A DNA stretch of 64,000 nt from NCBI GenBank assembly GCA_035726825.1, contig JALNTX010000019.1, forward strand, positions 1 through 64,000, written 5' to 3'. The position numbers and the translations under genes were made by a program. This document shows, one piece after another, positions 17,029 through 26,026 of the stretch (the stretch's first letter is position 1; each line of letters begins with the position of its first letter). The stretch is from Pseudocitrobacter sp913778145. Its GTDB lineage: Bacteria > Pseudomonadota > Gammaproteobacteria > Enterobacterales > Enterobacteriaceae. The notes below the pieces were generated by a model. It was not told where the DNA came from and did no database searches. It was given only the letters and a program-made list of their open reading frames with translations.

Positions 17029-17150
17029 GTGCAATCGTATTCATCAGGTTGTGTCTTACTAAATTCCTATTACATCTTATGGCGCAGCCACGATTTCCCT
17101 GGTGTTGGCGCAGTGTTCGCGCACCCCGGTTAAGCCGGGGTCATTTTTTT
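17029..17150 (+). ncRNA. arcZ: Hfq-dependent small RNA ArcZ
   Basis: The 3' half at 17081-17151 (GGCGCAGCCACGATTTCCCT, GGTGTTGGCGCAG, then the CACCCCGG/CCGGGG terminator hairpin and U8) is nearly identical to E. coli ArcZ, whose processed 3' portion is the active form that activates rpoS and represses motility and other mRNAs. The 5' part diverges. The start was placed at GTGC (17029) by counting the E. coli length back from the conserved segment. Position between elbB and arcB is the classic one; in E. coli ArcA represses arcZ. The U tract overlaps the stop codon of the convergent arcB. Confidence 0.9.
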
Positions 17151-19477
17151 TCCGCGTTCGCCACCCAGGATTTAAGCACCGCCACATCGTGCTGCCACTC
17201 GGTTTTCATCTCTTCAACCCATTCACCAACGTTATCCCACCAGGCTGGTAAATCAGGTGACTGGATCTGCTGCCCCAACTGTTGCAGATGACGCAGGCCC
17301 ACGGACCCCGCCGCACCTTTAATTTTGTGGCCTTCCTCGACAATGCCTTTCTGATCGCGCGCGGTCAGGTTTGATTCCAGCACCGCCAGATATCCCGGCA
17401 TCATCTTCTCAAAGACGGCCAGACCGTCGGTAATCAGCTTCGGCCCCACCAGTTCGATGTACTGCTCCAGCATCGGAATATCCAGTAACTGCTGTGATTT
17501 ACCCTGTTCAGTTGGCATTGCGGTACTCTCCTCGTCGTCGGCGGTGTCCCAGAATTTTTTGATCATCGCGGTGAGGGCCGGTACTGATAACGGCTTGCTC
17601 AGCACATCATCCATCCCCGCTTCCAGATACTCTTTTTTATCTTTCAGCACGTTAGCCGTCAATGCCACCAGCGGCGGCAGGTCATCAGCGGCAAATTTCT
17701 GTTTTAACTCGCGAGAGATATCCAGCCCGGTCATATCCGGCAGTTGAATATCCAGCAGTACCAGGTCGTATTCACCTGGCGTAAACATCTCCAGCGCTGC
17801 CTTCCCGGTCATCGCCACGTCAACGCTGTTGCCAAGTTTTTCCAGCACCGAGCGGGCGACAATGACGTTCAGTTCGATATCTTCCACCAGCAGCACGTTG
17901 AGCGCCGGCAGCGGCATATCGTCGTCGTCCAGCGTATCTTCAACTTCATCGGCGACCGCTGGCGCGTGGACGGTCAGAATAAAGGTCGAACCCTGGCCCG
18001 GGTTGCTGGTGACTTCAATATCGCCCCCCATGTCACGTGCCAGACGACGCGAAACAGCCAGGCCAATCCCGGTGCCGGTTGCCGGTTTACCGCCCTGGCT
18101 GTCTTTCACCTGATAGTACATGGCGAAGATTTTATCCTGCTCTTCCTGCGGGATACCGATCCCTGAGTCAGCCACTTCAAAGTGCAGCATATTGCCTTCG
18201 TCATACCGAACGCGCACTTCAACCTTACCTTGTTGGGTAAATTTCACCGCATTGCTGATGAGGTTCCACAGGATTTGACGCAGACGCGTACCGTCGGTAA
18301 TCACTTTATGCGGCAGCGGTAAGCTCGGTTCCATGACGAAGCGCAGCCCTTTCTGTTGCGCCTGCAAGCCGGAGAGGTTTTCTAAATCGGAGAGGAAGCC
18401 GGTAAAGTCGATGGTCTGGTTATCCAGCTGAACTTTACGGCGCTCCATTTTATCCATGTCAATGATATCGTTGAAAATATTACCCAGCGTCACCGCCGAA
18501 ACATGGATAGTTTTAAGGTATTTTTCCTGCTCAGCGGTCAGCTCGGTATCAAGCAGAATACGGCTCAGGCCGACGATGCCGTTGAGCGGCGTACGCAGTT
18601 CGTGGCTGATGGTGGAGATAAAAGTGGTCTTATCGCGGCTGGCGCGTTCCAGCGCATCCTGATAGCGCTTACGCTCGGTGATATCGCGACCAAAGCCCAT
18701 CAGGCCGTGGCGCTTACCGACGCGGTCGTAATAAGGCACTTTGCGGATTTCAAAGCAGGCTTTGCGGCCATCCGGGTAATCCAGCCACTGTTCATAGGTG
18801 AGCGAGACGTTATGACGGAAAACTTTCTCATCTGTTTCCAGCACCTTCGCGGCCGCTTCCGGCGCATAAACGTCTTCCGGATGCAGGTTGATCAGCTGTT
18901 TTTCACTTTTACCGGTTAACAGTTCCATCGCCCGGTTACAGCCGGAAAACTCTTTATCTTCATTGCGATAGAAGACTAAATCTGGCGAGGCATCGAGGAA
19001 CGAGCGCAGGAAAGAAGATTGCTGCTCAAGGCGGATTTGCGTCTCTTCACGCTCTTTCATCTCCACCTTCAGTTGCTCAAGCATGGTTTCACGCTCGGCC
19101 TCCGCCTTTTCACGATCGCTGATTTCCTGGTTGAGCTGCGAGATGTTGTCTTTGAGTTGAACGTTGAGTTTGAGATCGCGTTCGCGCATCTCTTCGAGCT
19201 TCTCCACCAGCTTCGATAAGCGCTGGCGGGATTCTTCCAGTTGCTCGACGACCACCGATAAAAAGTAGACCGCCCACGGCGTAATCAACAAACCAAAGAA
19301 GATAGAGCGGATCACATCAATGCTTTCCACCTGGCCGTGCAGCACCATAGTGACAGCCATCTGTACCACAATGGCGAGCACCACCAGCGCAAGGGCCAAT
19401 AGCATTGAAAAGCGCACCAGACCCAGCTTCATCATCAGGTCGACGTAATACTGCGCCAGTAAACGGATTTGCTTCAT
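17141..19477 (-). CDS. arcB: Aerobic respiration control sensor kinase ArcB
   Basis: ArcB phosphorylates ArcA under low oxygen, sensing the quinone redox state. The start at 19477 gives 778 residues, as in E. coli; an ATG ten codons upstream adds an acidic tag (MSDDDVKEPP) and is less likely. Seen in order: two transmembrane helices (~22-47 and 57-77), a coiled coil, a PAS domain with the redox cysteines C180 and C241, the kinase core with H292 in FISTISHELRTPLNG, a receiver domain (LVLLDIQLPDMTG) and a C-terminal Hpt domain with H717 in EEGHKIKGAAGS. All phosphorelay residues are intact. Confidence 0.98.
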   Translation of the reverse strand: MKQIRLLAQYYVDLMMKLGLVRFSMLLALALVVLAIVVQMAVTMVLHGQVESIDVIRSIFFGLLITPWAVYFLSVVVEQLEESRQRLSKLVEKLEEMRERDLKLNVQLKDNISQLNQEISDREKAEAERETMLEQLKVEMKEREETQIRLEQQSSFLRSFLDASPDLVFYRNEDKEFSGCNRAMELLTGKSEKQLINLHPEDVYAPEAAAKVLETDEKVFRHNVSLTYEQWLDYPDGRKACFEIRKVPYYDRVGKRHGLMGFGRDITERKRYQDALERASRDKTTFISTISHELRTPLNGIVGLSRILLDTELTAEQEKYLKTIHVSAVTLGNIFNDIIDMDKMERRKVQLDNQTIDFTGFLSDLENLSGLQAQQKGLRFVMEPSLPLPHKVITDGTRLRQILWNLISNAVKFTQQGKVEVRVRYDEGNMLHFEVADSGIGIPQEEQDKIFAMYYQVKDSQGGKPATGTGIGLAVSRRLARDMGGDIEVTSNPGQGSTFILTVHAPAVADEVEDTLDDDDMPLPALNVLLVEDIELNVIVARSVLEKLGNSVDVAMTGKAALEMFTPGEYDLVLLDIQLPDMTGLDISRELKQKFAADDLPPLVALTANVLKDKKEYLEAGMDDVLSKPLSVPALTAMIKKFWDTADDEESTAMPTEQGKSQQLLDIPMLEQYIELVGPKLITDGLAVFEKMMPGYLAVLESNLTARDQKGIVEEGHKIKGAAGSVGLRHLQQLGQQIQSPDLPAWWDNVGEWVEEMKTEWQHDVAVLKSWVANAEKK

Positions 19478-19573
19478 AGGGGGTTCCTTCACGTCATCGT
19501 CGCTCAATAATACCCAATTCTGAGCAATGCGTTGAAGGTTGTGTGAAAAATGGTGAGTTGTGCGGTCTTTGTG

Positions 19574-19955
19574 CCCTCACCCTAACCCTCTCCCACAGGG
19601 AGAGGGAACCGATCGCATGCGTATTAATGTTCTGCGCAGGTTTTCTCCCTCTCCCTGTGGGAACCGATCGCATACGGGTTAATGTTCTGCGCCGGTTCTC
19701 TCCCTCTCCCTGTGGGAACCGATCGCATGCGTATTAATGTTCTGCGCAGGTTTTCTCCCTCTCCCTGTGGGAACCGATCGCATGCGGGTTAATATTCTGC
19801 GCCGGTTCTCTCCCTCTCCCTGTGGGAACCGATCACATGCGGGTTAATGTTCTGCGCCGGTTCTCTCCCTCTCCCTGTGGGAACCGATCGCATGCGGGTT
19901 AATGTTCTGCGCCGGTTTTCTCCCTCTCCCTGCGGGAGAGGGCCGGGGTGAGGGG
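19574..19955. repeat. Six-unit 55-bp tandem repeat inside a REP-like element
   Basis: Six consecutive 55-bp units start at 19606, 19661, 19716, 19771, 19826 and 19881 and end at 19935. Each runs GAACCGATCGCATGCG..., AATGTTCTGCGC..., TCCCTCTCCCTGTGG. Two variants occur in the order A-B-A-B-B-B', where A has GTATT/CAGGTTTTC and B has GGGTT/CCGGTTCTC; the last is a hybrid. The array is framed by the outer arms of a REP-like family: CCCTCACCCTAACCCTCTCC at 19574 and GAGAGGGCCGGGGTGAGGGG ending at 19955. The same outer arms occur at 31270 and 35893 without amplification. The right end overlaps the 3' end of yhcC. Confidence 0.95.
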
Positions 19956-20873
19956 TTGTACCCATCCACGCCCCAGCGCCGATCCCTGCACCCCATGTTC
20001 ATTCAAATACTTATCCAGCTCCACCATCCCGGTCCAGCGGTTTTCACACCACAGCGGCGCGAGGAGCGTCGGGCGACGTGCGCTGGCGGAAATGCGGTGG
20101 TAGATCACCTCTGGCGGGGTATGGCGAATCATCTCGCCTGCCGTCACGGTGTAATCGTCCAGCTCAATACCGCTTAAGCGCCCCGCCTCCCAGGCCTTCG
20201 CCATAATGCTGCCCTTCACGATATGCAGCGGATGCAGCTTAATGCCGTCCACGCCGGTCTCTACCACGCGTTCCAGGGTTTGCAGGCATTCGCGTTGCCC
20301 TTCGCCCGGCAGGCCGACAATCAGGTGCGAGCACACCTTCAGCCCGCGCTCGCGCGCCAGCCGGGTGGTGTTCTGGTAGCAGGCAAAATCATGCCCCCGG
20401 TTGATACGATGCAGCGTTTTATCGTGCGCGGTTTGTAGCCCCAGCTCCAGCCACACTTCATAACCCTGGTCTTTATATTCAGTGAGCAAATCGAGCACCG
20501 CTTCCGGCACACAGTCCGGACGCGTGCCCACACACAGACCCACGATATTGGCCTGACTGACCGCCTGCTGATACATAGACCGCAGCACCTGCACTTCGGC
20601 AAAGGTACTGGTATAAGCCTGGAAATAGGCAAGATAGCGTTTGGCGCGATTCACCAGGCTGGCCTGATGTTCAAGCTGCTCGGCAATTGAGCGGTACTGC
20701 TGCGCTTCGTCGGCAAAAGAGGCGACATTGCAAAATGTGCAGCCGCCCCGGCCAATAGTGCCATCGCGATTCGGGCAGCTAAACCCGCCATGCAGCGTCA
20801 ATTTATGAACCTTTTCGCCATACCGACGCGTAAGATCCCCACCAAACATATTGACTAATTTTTGTAACTGCAT
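19899..20873 (-). CDS. yhcC: Radical SAM family protein YhcC
   Basis: This 324-residue protein belongs to the YhcC/TIGR01212 radical SAM family. The 4Fe-4S cysteines are C33, C45 and C48 (FSCPNRDGTIGRGGCTFCNV); GLCVGTRPDC and SHLIVGLPGEGQ are further core motifs. The substrate is unknown. The start at MQLQKLVNMFGG follows E. coli; an ATG 14 codons upstream is possible. The family normally ends shortly after GVQGSALGRxW. Here the frame continues for about 20 residues (QPLTPALSRREREKTGAEH) read from the neighbouring repeat and stops inside the last tandem unit, so the tail is repeat-derived. Confidence 0.93.
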   Translation of the reverse strand: MQLQKLVNMFGGDLTRRYGEKVHKLTLHGGFSCPNRDGTIGRGGCTFCNVASFADEAQQYRSIAEQLEHQASLVNRAKRYLAYFQAYTSTFAEVQVLRSMYQQAVSQANIVGLCVGTRPDCVPEAVLDLLTEYKDQGYEVWLELGLQTAHDKTLHRINRGHDFACYQNTTRLARERGLKVCSHLIVGLPGEGQRECLQTLERVVETGVDGIKLHPLHIVKGSIMAKAWEAGRLSGIELDDYTVTAGEMIRHTPPEVIYHRISASARRPTLLAPLWCENRWTGMVELDKYLNEHGVQGSALGRGWVQPLTPALSRREREKTGAEH

Positions 20874-20969
20874 AATCTGATAGACCGGCCTGTAGAAAGG
20901 GGCCAAGCCTGCCATTTTTAGTCTCGATCGGCGATGACCTGGATCAATCGCCCGGTAGACCTTTATCTC

Positions 20970-21008
20970 ATTGCATAACCAATCAAAATAAATGCAATTT
21001 CATTCATC
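20970..21008. promoter_or_regulatory. Two ARG-box-like sites upstream of gltB
   Basis: ATTGCATAACCAATCAAA (20970-20987) and AATGCAATTTCATTCATC (20991-21008) each resemble the 18-bp ArgR half-operator and are 3 bp apart, the usual pair spacing. ArgR is a known regulator of the E. coli gltBD operon. The sites lie about 550 bp before the gltB start, in the long shared gap with yhcC. Confidence 0.5.
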
Positions 21009-21169
21009 GCCAAACCGATTACTTTTGCTTATATACGCCGCTTATTTTGCAATAATCCGCCTCTCGTAGAAAAACAGAGTGATCCTATACCCGCACAACC
21101 ATTGCCAGTGTTATGTGCTGCTTTAAGCGGCAAATTCAGCACAGGCCGTTTATCACAGCGCTTCCAGAC

Positions 21170-21185
21170 AGTGAGTCAGATCACA
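21170..21185. promoter_or_regulatory. CRP-like site upstream of gltB
   Basis: AGTGAGTCAGATCACA matches TGTGA-N6-TCACA at nine of ten core positions. CRP is known to affect gltBD in E. coli. The remainder of the 680-bp gap (20874-21556) is AT-rich around 21220-21290 and could hold the Lrp and IHF sites known from E. coli, which I cannot place with confidence. Confidence 0.5.
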
Positions 21186-21349
21186 CTCCATCCGCACCTG
21201 TTTCGTGGTTAATACAATGTAAAAAATGGATAAAAACCATAAATATCATTTAATTAAGCCACCTATAGCACATTTTCAGATAAATAAGTTTGCCATTTGA
21301 CCTGTCTACGGATTCCCGATAAGTTGGAAATCCGCTGGAAGCTTTCTGG

Positions 21350-21382
21350 ATGAGCACTCAGCTCATCATATTTATGCAGTAA
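21350..21382 (+). CDS. Possible 10-codon leader peptide ahead of gltB
   Basis: ATG at 21350 opens a ten-residue frame (MSTQLIIFMQ) ending in TAA, with GGAAG eight bases before it as a plausible ribosome binding site. Its first codons lie inside a perfect hairpin (arms GATGAGC 21349-21355 and GCTCATC 21361-21367). It could be chance; no homology can be judged at this length. Confidence 0.25.
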   Translation: MSTQLIIFMQ

Positions 21383-21556
21383 TTGAGATTCCCTCTGAAG
21401 CAAGTCCTCAAACTTGTTTGACCTGCGCGAAAAGGCAAAAGAGGGCGAATGCGAGATCGGTCATTGAACGACCCAATCCCGTCGCCATGCTCTTTCTGCG
21501 CCCGTGCGCAATCGGTGTCGGAGTGAGTCACGTAGAGCCTGGGGAGGTTCACTGAT

Positions 21557-24500
21557 ATGTTGTACGATAAATCCCTTGAGAGGGATAACTGTGGTTTCGG
21601 CCTGATCGCCCACATAGAAGGCGAACCTAGCCACAAGGTAGTGCGTACTGCTATACACGCACTGGCCCGCATGCAGCACCGTGGGGCAATCCTCGCCGAT
21701 GGTAAAACCGGTGACGGTTGCGGCCTGCTGCTGCAAAAACCGGATCGTTTCTTCCGCATTGTCGCGGAAGAGCGCGGCTGGCGCTTAGCCAAAAACTACG
21801 CCGTTGGCATGCTGTTCCTGAATCAGGATCCAGACAAAGCCGCCGCTGCGCGCCGCATCGTTGAAGAAGAACTGCAACGTGAAACGCTCTCTATTGTTGG
21901 CTGGCGTGATGTGCCGACCAACGAAGGCGTTCTTGGTGAAATCGCCCTCTCCTCGCTGCCCCGTATCGAGCAAATCTTTGTTAACGCCCCGGCAGGCTGG
22001 CGCCCGCGCGATATGGAACGTCGTCTGTTCATCGCCCGTCGCCGCATTGAACAACGCCTGGTCGAGGATAAAGAGTTCTACGTTTGTAGCCTGTCTAACC
22101 TGGTTAACATCTATAAAGGTCTGTGTATGCCGGCGGATTTGCCGCGCTTTTACCTGGACCTCGCGGACCTGCGTCTGGAATCGGCCATCTGCCTGTTCCA
22201 CCAGCGCTTCTCCACCAACACCGTGCCGCGCTGGCCGCTGGCACAACCGTTCCGCTACCTGGCACACAACGGTGAAATCAACACCATTACCGGTAACCGT
22301 CAGTGGGCGCGCGCGCGTACCTATAAATTCCAGACGCCGCTGATCCCTGACCTGCACGACGCCGCACCGTTTGTTAACGAAACCGGCTCTGACTCCAGCT
22401 CAATGGATAACATGCTCGAACTGCTGCTGGCAGGCGGGATGGATATCGTGCGTGCGATGCGTCTTCTGGTTCCACCAGCCTGGCAGAACAACCCGGATAT
22501 GGACCCGGAACTGCGTGCGTTCTTCGATTTTAACTCCATGCACATGGAGCCGTGGGATGGCCCGGCGGGCATCGTAATGTCCGATGGCCGCTACGCAGCC
22601 TGTAACCTTGACCGTAATGGCCTGCGCCCGGCGCGCTACGTCATTACCAAAGACAAGCTCATCACCTGCGCGTCTGAAGTGGGTATCTGGGATTACCAGC
22701 CGGATGAAGTGGTGGAAAAAGGCCGCGTTGGGCCGGGCGAGCTGATGGTGATCGATACCCGCAGCGGCCGCATCCTGCATTCGGCGGAAACGGACGACGA
22801 TCTGAAAAGCCGTCATCCGTATAAAGAGTGGATGGAGAAAAACGTCCGCCGCCTGGTGCCGTTCGAAGATCTGCCGGACGAAGAAGTTGGCAGCCGCGTG
22901 ATGGACGATGACACGCTCGCCAGCTACCAGAAACAGTTTAACTACAGCGCGGAAGAGCTGGATTCGGTTATCCGCGTACTGGGCGAAAACGGCCAGGAAG
23001 CGGTCGGCTCAATGGGTGATGATACCCCGTTTGCCGTGCTCTCCAGCCAGCCGCGTATTATTTACGACTACTTCCGTCAGCAGTTTGCGCAGGTAACTAA
23101 CCCGCCAATCGATCCGCTGCGTGAAGCGCACGTCATGTCGCTGGCGACCAGCATTGGCCGCGAAATGAACGTCTTCTGTGAAGCAGAAGGCCAGGCGCAT
23201 CGCCTGAGCTTCAAATCGCCAATTCTGCTGTTCTCTGATTTTAAACAGCTTACGACGATTGAAGATGAGCACTATCGCGCAGATACCCTCGATATCACTT
23301 ACGACGCGACGGAAACCTCGCTTGAGGCGACGGTAAAAGCGCTGTGCGATAAAGCCGAAGAGATGGTGCGTAACGGCACCGTTCTGCTGGTGCTCTCTGA
23401 CCGTAACATCGCTAAAAATCGTCTGCCGGTTCCGGCACCGATGGCGGTTGGTGCTATTCAGGCGCGCCTGGTCGATAAGAGCCTGCGCTGCGACGCCAAC
23501 ATCATCGTTGAAACCGCCAGCGCCCGCGACCCGCACCATTTCGCTGTGCTGCTGGGCTTCGGTGCGACGGCAATCTACCCGTACCTCGCCTACGAAACGC
23601 TGGCGAAACTGGTCGACACCAAAGCGATTGATAAAGCGTACCGCATCGTGATGCTGAACTACCGTAACGGCATCAACAAAGGCTTGTACAAAATCATGTC
23701 CAAAATGGGCATCTCCACCATCGCCTCTTACCGCTGCTCGAAACTGTTTGAAGCGGTCGGCCTGCACGACGATGTGGTTGCGCAGTGCTTCCAGGGCGTG
23801 GTCAGCCGTATTGGCGGCGCAAACTTCGACGACTTCCAGCAGGATCTGCTGAACCTGTCGAAACGTGCCTGGCTGGCACGTAAGCCGATTAGCCAGGGCG
23901 GCCTGCTGAAGTACGTTCACGGCGGTGAGTATCACGCCTATAACCCGGACGTGGTGCGCACGCTGCAACAAGCTGTGCAAAGCGGCGAGTACAGCGACTA
24001 TCAGGAATACGCGAAGCTGGTCAACGAGCGCCCGGCGGCAACGCTGCGCGATCTGCTGGCTATCACGCCGGGTAGCGACGCCGTCAGTATCGATGAGGTT
24101 GAACCGGCAACTGACCTGTTCAAACGCTTCGATACCGCGGCGATGTCTATCGGCGCATTGAGCCCGGAAGCGCACGAAGCGCTGGCGGAAGCGATGAACA
24201 GCATCGGCGGTAACTCCAACTCTGGCGAAGGTGGTGAAGACCCTGCCCGCTACGGCACCAACAAAGTGTCGCGCATCAAGCAGGTCGCTTCCGGCCGCTT
24301 TGGTGTTACTCCGGCGTATCTGGTTAACGCCGATGTCATTCAAATTAAAGTCGCTCAGGGTGCGAAGCCCGGCGAAGGCGGTCAGTTACCGGGTGATAAA
24401 GTCACCCCGTACATCGCCAAACTGCGCTATTCGGTGCCGGGCGTGACGCTGATTTCCCCGCCGCCGCACCACGATATCTACTCTATCGAGGATTTAGCGC

Positions 24501-26017
24501 AGCTGATTTTCGACCTCAAACAGGTCAATCCGAAAGCGATGATCTCCGTGAAGCTGGTCTCCGAACCGGGCGTCGGCACCATCGCCACCGGTGTAGCGAA
24601 AGCCTACGCAGACTTGATCACCATCGCCGGTTATGACGGCGGCACCGGCGCAAGCCCGCTGTCGTCAGTGAAATATGCAGGCTGCCCGTGGGAACTCGGC
24701 CTGGTGGAAACCCAGCAGGCGCTGGTTGCTAACGGTCTGCGTCACAAAATTCGTTTGCAGGTCGATGGCGGCCTGAAAACCGGCGTCGATATCATCAAAG
24801 CGGCGATTCTCGGCGCGGAAAGCTTCGGCTTCGGCACCGGCCCGATGGTGGCGCTGGGTTGTAAATATCTGCGTATTTGCCACCTGAACAACTGCGCAAC
24901 GGGCGTAGCAACTCAGGATGACAAACTGCGTAAAAACCACTATCACGGTCTGCCGTTCAAAGTAACCAACTACTTTGAATTTATCGCCCGTGAAACCCGC
25001 GAGCTGATGGCGCAGCTTGGCGTGACGCGTCTGGTCGATCTGATTGGTCGCACCGACCTGCTCAAAGAGCTGGACGGTTTCACCGCCAAACAGCAGAAGC
25101 TGGAACTGTCTCGCCTGCTGGAGACCGCCGAGCCACATCCTGGTAAAGCGCTCTACTGCACCGAGAACAACCCGCCGTTCGATAACGGTGTGTTGAATGC
25201 GCAGCTGCTGCAACAGGCGAAACCGTTTGTCGATGAACGCCAGAGCAAAACCTTCTGGTTCGATATTCGCAACACCGATCGCTCCGTGGGCGCGTCGCTC
25301 TCCGGTTATATCGCGCAAACGCACGGCGACCAGGGTCTGGCAGCCGATCCGATTAAAGCGCACTTCAGCGGCACCGCAGGTCAGAGCTTCGGCGTCTGGA
25401 ACGCGGGCGGCGTAGAGCTGTACCTGACCGGCGATGCCAACGACTACGTCGGTAAAGGCATGGCGGGCGGCCTGATTGCCATTCGTCCTCCGGTGGGTTC
25501 CGCCTTCCGCAGCCATGAAGCGAGCATTATCGGCAACACCTGTCTGTACGGCGCGACCGGTGGTCGTCTGTATGCCGCAGGCCGCGCGGGTGAACGTTTC
25601 GGGGTGCGTAACTCTGGCGCAATCACCGTGGTAGAAGGTATTGGCGACAACGGCTGTGAATATATGACCGGCGGTATCGTCTGTATTCTGGGTAAAACCG
25701 GCGTGAACTTCGGCGCGGGCATGACCGGCGGCTTCGCCTACGTTCTGGATGAAAGCGGCGATTTCCGCAAACGCGTTAACCCGGAACTGGTGGAAGTGCT
25801 GGACGTTGACTCTCTGGCTATCCATGAAGAGCACCTGCGCGGGCTGATTACCGAGCACGTACAGTTAACCGGTTCACAACGCGGTGAAGAGATCCTGGCG
25901 AACTGGCCGGCATTCTCCGCCAAATTTGCTCTGGTTAAGCCGAAGTCCAGCGATGTCAAAGCACTGTTGGGTCACCGTAGTCGTAGCGCAGCAGAGCTGC
26001 GTGTGCAGGCGCAGTAA
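21557..26017 (+). CDS. gltB: Glutamate synthase (NADPH) large subunit
   Basis: GltB makes two glutamates from glutamine and 2-oxoglutarate with electrons supplied by GltD, the main ammonia-assimilation route with glutamine synthetase at low ammonium. The 1486 residues include a short propeptide whose removal exposes the catalytic Cys 12 (LERDNCGFG), an N-terminal class II amidotransferase domain (to ~430), a central domain, the FMN-binding synthase domain (~830-1200) with the 3Fe-4S cysteines in GCKYLRICHLNNCATG, and a C-terminal GXGXG beta-helix domain (~1240-1480). GGGGAGG at 21541-21547 supports this start. gltD follows after 9 bp. Confidence 0.98.
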   Translation: MLYDKSLERDNCGFGLIAHIEGEPSHKVVRTAIHALARMQHRGAILADGKTGDGCGLLLQKPDRFFRIVAEERGWRLAKNYAVGMLFLNQDPDKAAAARRIVEEELQRETLSIVGWRDVPTNEGVLGEIALSSLPRIEQIFVNAPAGWRPRDMERRLFIARRRIEQRLVEDKEFYVCSLSNLVNIYKGLCMPADLPRFYLDLADLRLESAICLFHQRFSTNTVPRWPLAQPFRYLAHNGEINTITGNRQWARARTYKFQTPLIPDLHDAAPFVNETGSDSSSMDNMLELLLAGGMDIVRAMRLLVPPAWQNNPDMDPELRAFFDFNSMHMEPWDGPAGIVMSDGRYAACNLDRNGLRPARYVITKDKLITCASEVGIWDYQPDEVVEKGRVGPGELMVIDTRSGRILHSAETDDDLKSRHPYKEWMEKNVRRLVPFEDLPDEEVGSRVMDDDTLASYQKQFNYSAEELDSVIRVLGENGQEAVGSMGDDTPFAVLSSQPRIIYDYFRQQFAQVTNPPIDPLREAHVMSLATSIGREMNVFCEAEGQAHRLSFKSPILLFSDFKQLTTIEDEHYRADTLDITYDATETSLEATVKALCDKAEEMVRNGTVLLVLSDRNIAKNRLPVPAPMAVGAIQARLVDKSLRCDANIIVETASARDPHHFAVLLGFGATAIYPYLAYETLAKLVDTKAIDKAYRIVMLNYRNGINKGLYKIMSKMGISTIASYRCSKLFEAVGLHDDVVAQCFQGVVSRIGGANFDDFQQDLLNLSKRAWLARKPISQGGLLKYVHGGEYHAYNPDVVRTLQQAVQSGEYSDYQEYAKLVNERPAATLRDLLAITPGSDAVSIDEVEPATDLFKRFDTAAMSIGALSPEAHEALAEAMNSIGGNSNSGEGGEDPARYGTNKVSRIKQVASGRFGVTPAYLVNADVIQIKVAQGAKPGEGGQLPGDKVTPYIAKLRYSVPGVTLISPPPHHDIYSIEDLAQLIFDLKQVNPKAMISVKLVSEPGVGTIATGVAKAYADLITIAGYDGGTGASPLSSVKYAGCPWELGLVETQQALVANGLRHKIRLQVDGGLKTGVDIIKAAILGAESFGFGTGPMVALGCKYLRICHLNNCATGVATQDDKLRKNHYHGLPFKVTNYFEFIARETRELMAQLGVTRLVDLIGRTDLLKELDGFTAKQQKLELSRLLETAEPHPGKALYCTENNPPFDNGVLNAQLLQQAKPFVDERQSKTFWFDIRNTDRSVGASLSGYIAQTHGDQGLAADPIKAHFSGTAGQSFGVWNAGGVELYLTGDANDYVGKGMAGGLIAIRPPVGSAFRSHEASIIGNTCLYGATGGRLYAAGRAGERFGVRNSGAITVVEGIGDNGCEYMTGGIVCILGKTGVNFGAGMTGGFAYVLDESGDFRKRVNPELVEVLDVDSLAIHEEHLRGLITEHVQLTGSQRGEEILANWPAFSAKFALVKPKSSDVKALLGHRSRSAAELRVQAQ

Positions 26018-26026
26018 GGGGTCATC

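Noticed and set aside
19606..19935. CRISPR-like regularly spaced repeats
   Set aside because: The 55-bp units are directly contiguous and nearly identical throughout, with no unique spacers, and no cas genes are near. It is a tandem repeat.
23009..24343. 444-codon open frame on the minus strand inside gltB
   Set aside because: It lies wholly within the conserved gltB coding region and shows no family motif.
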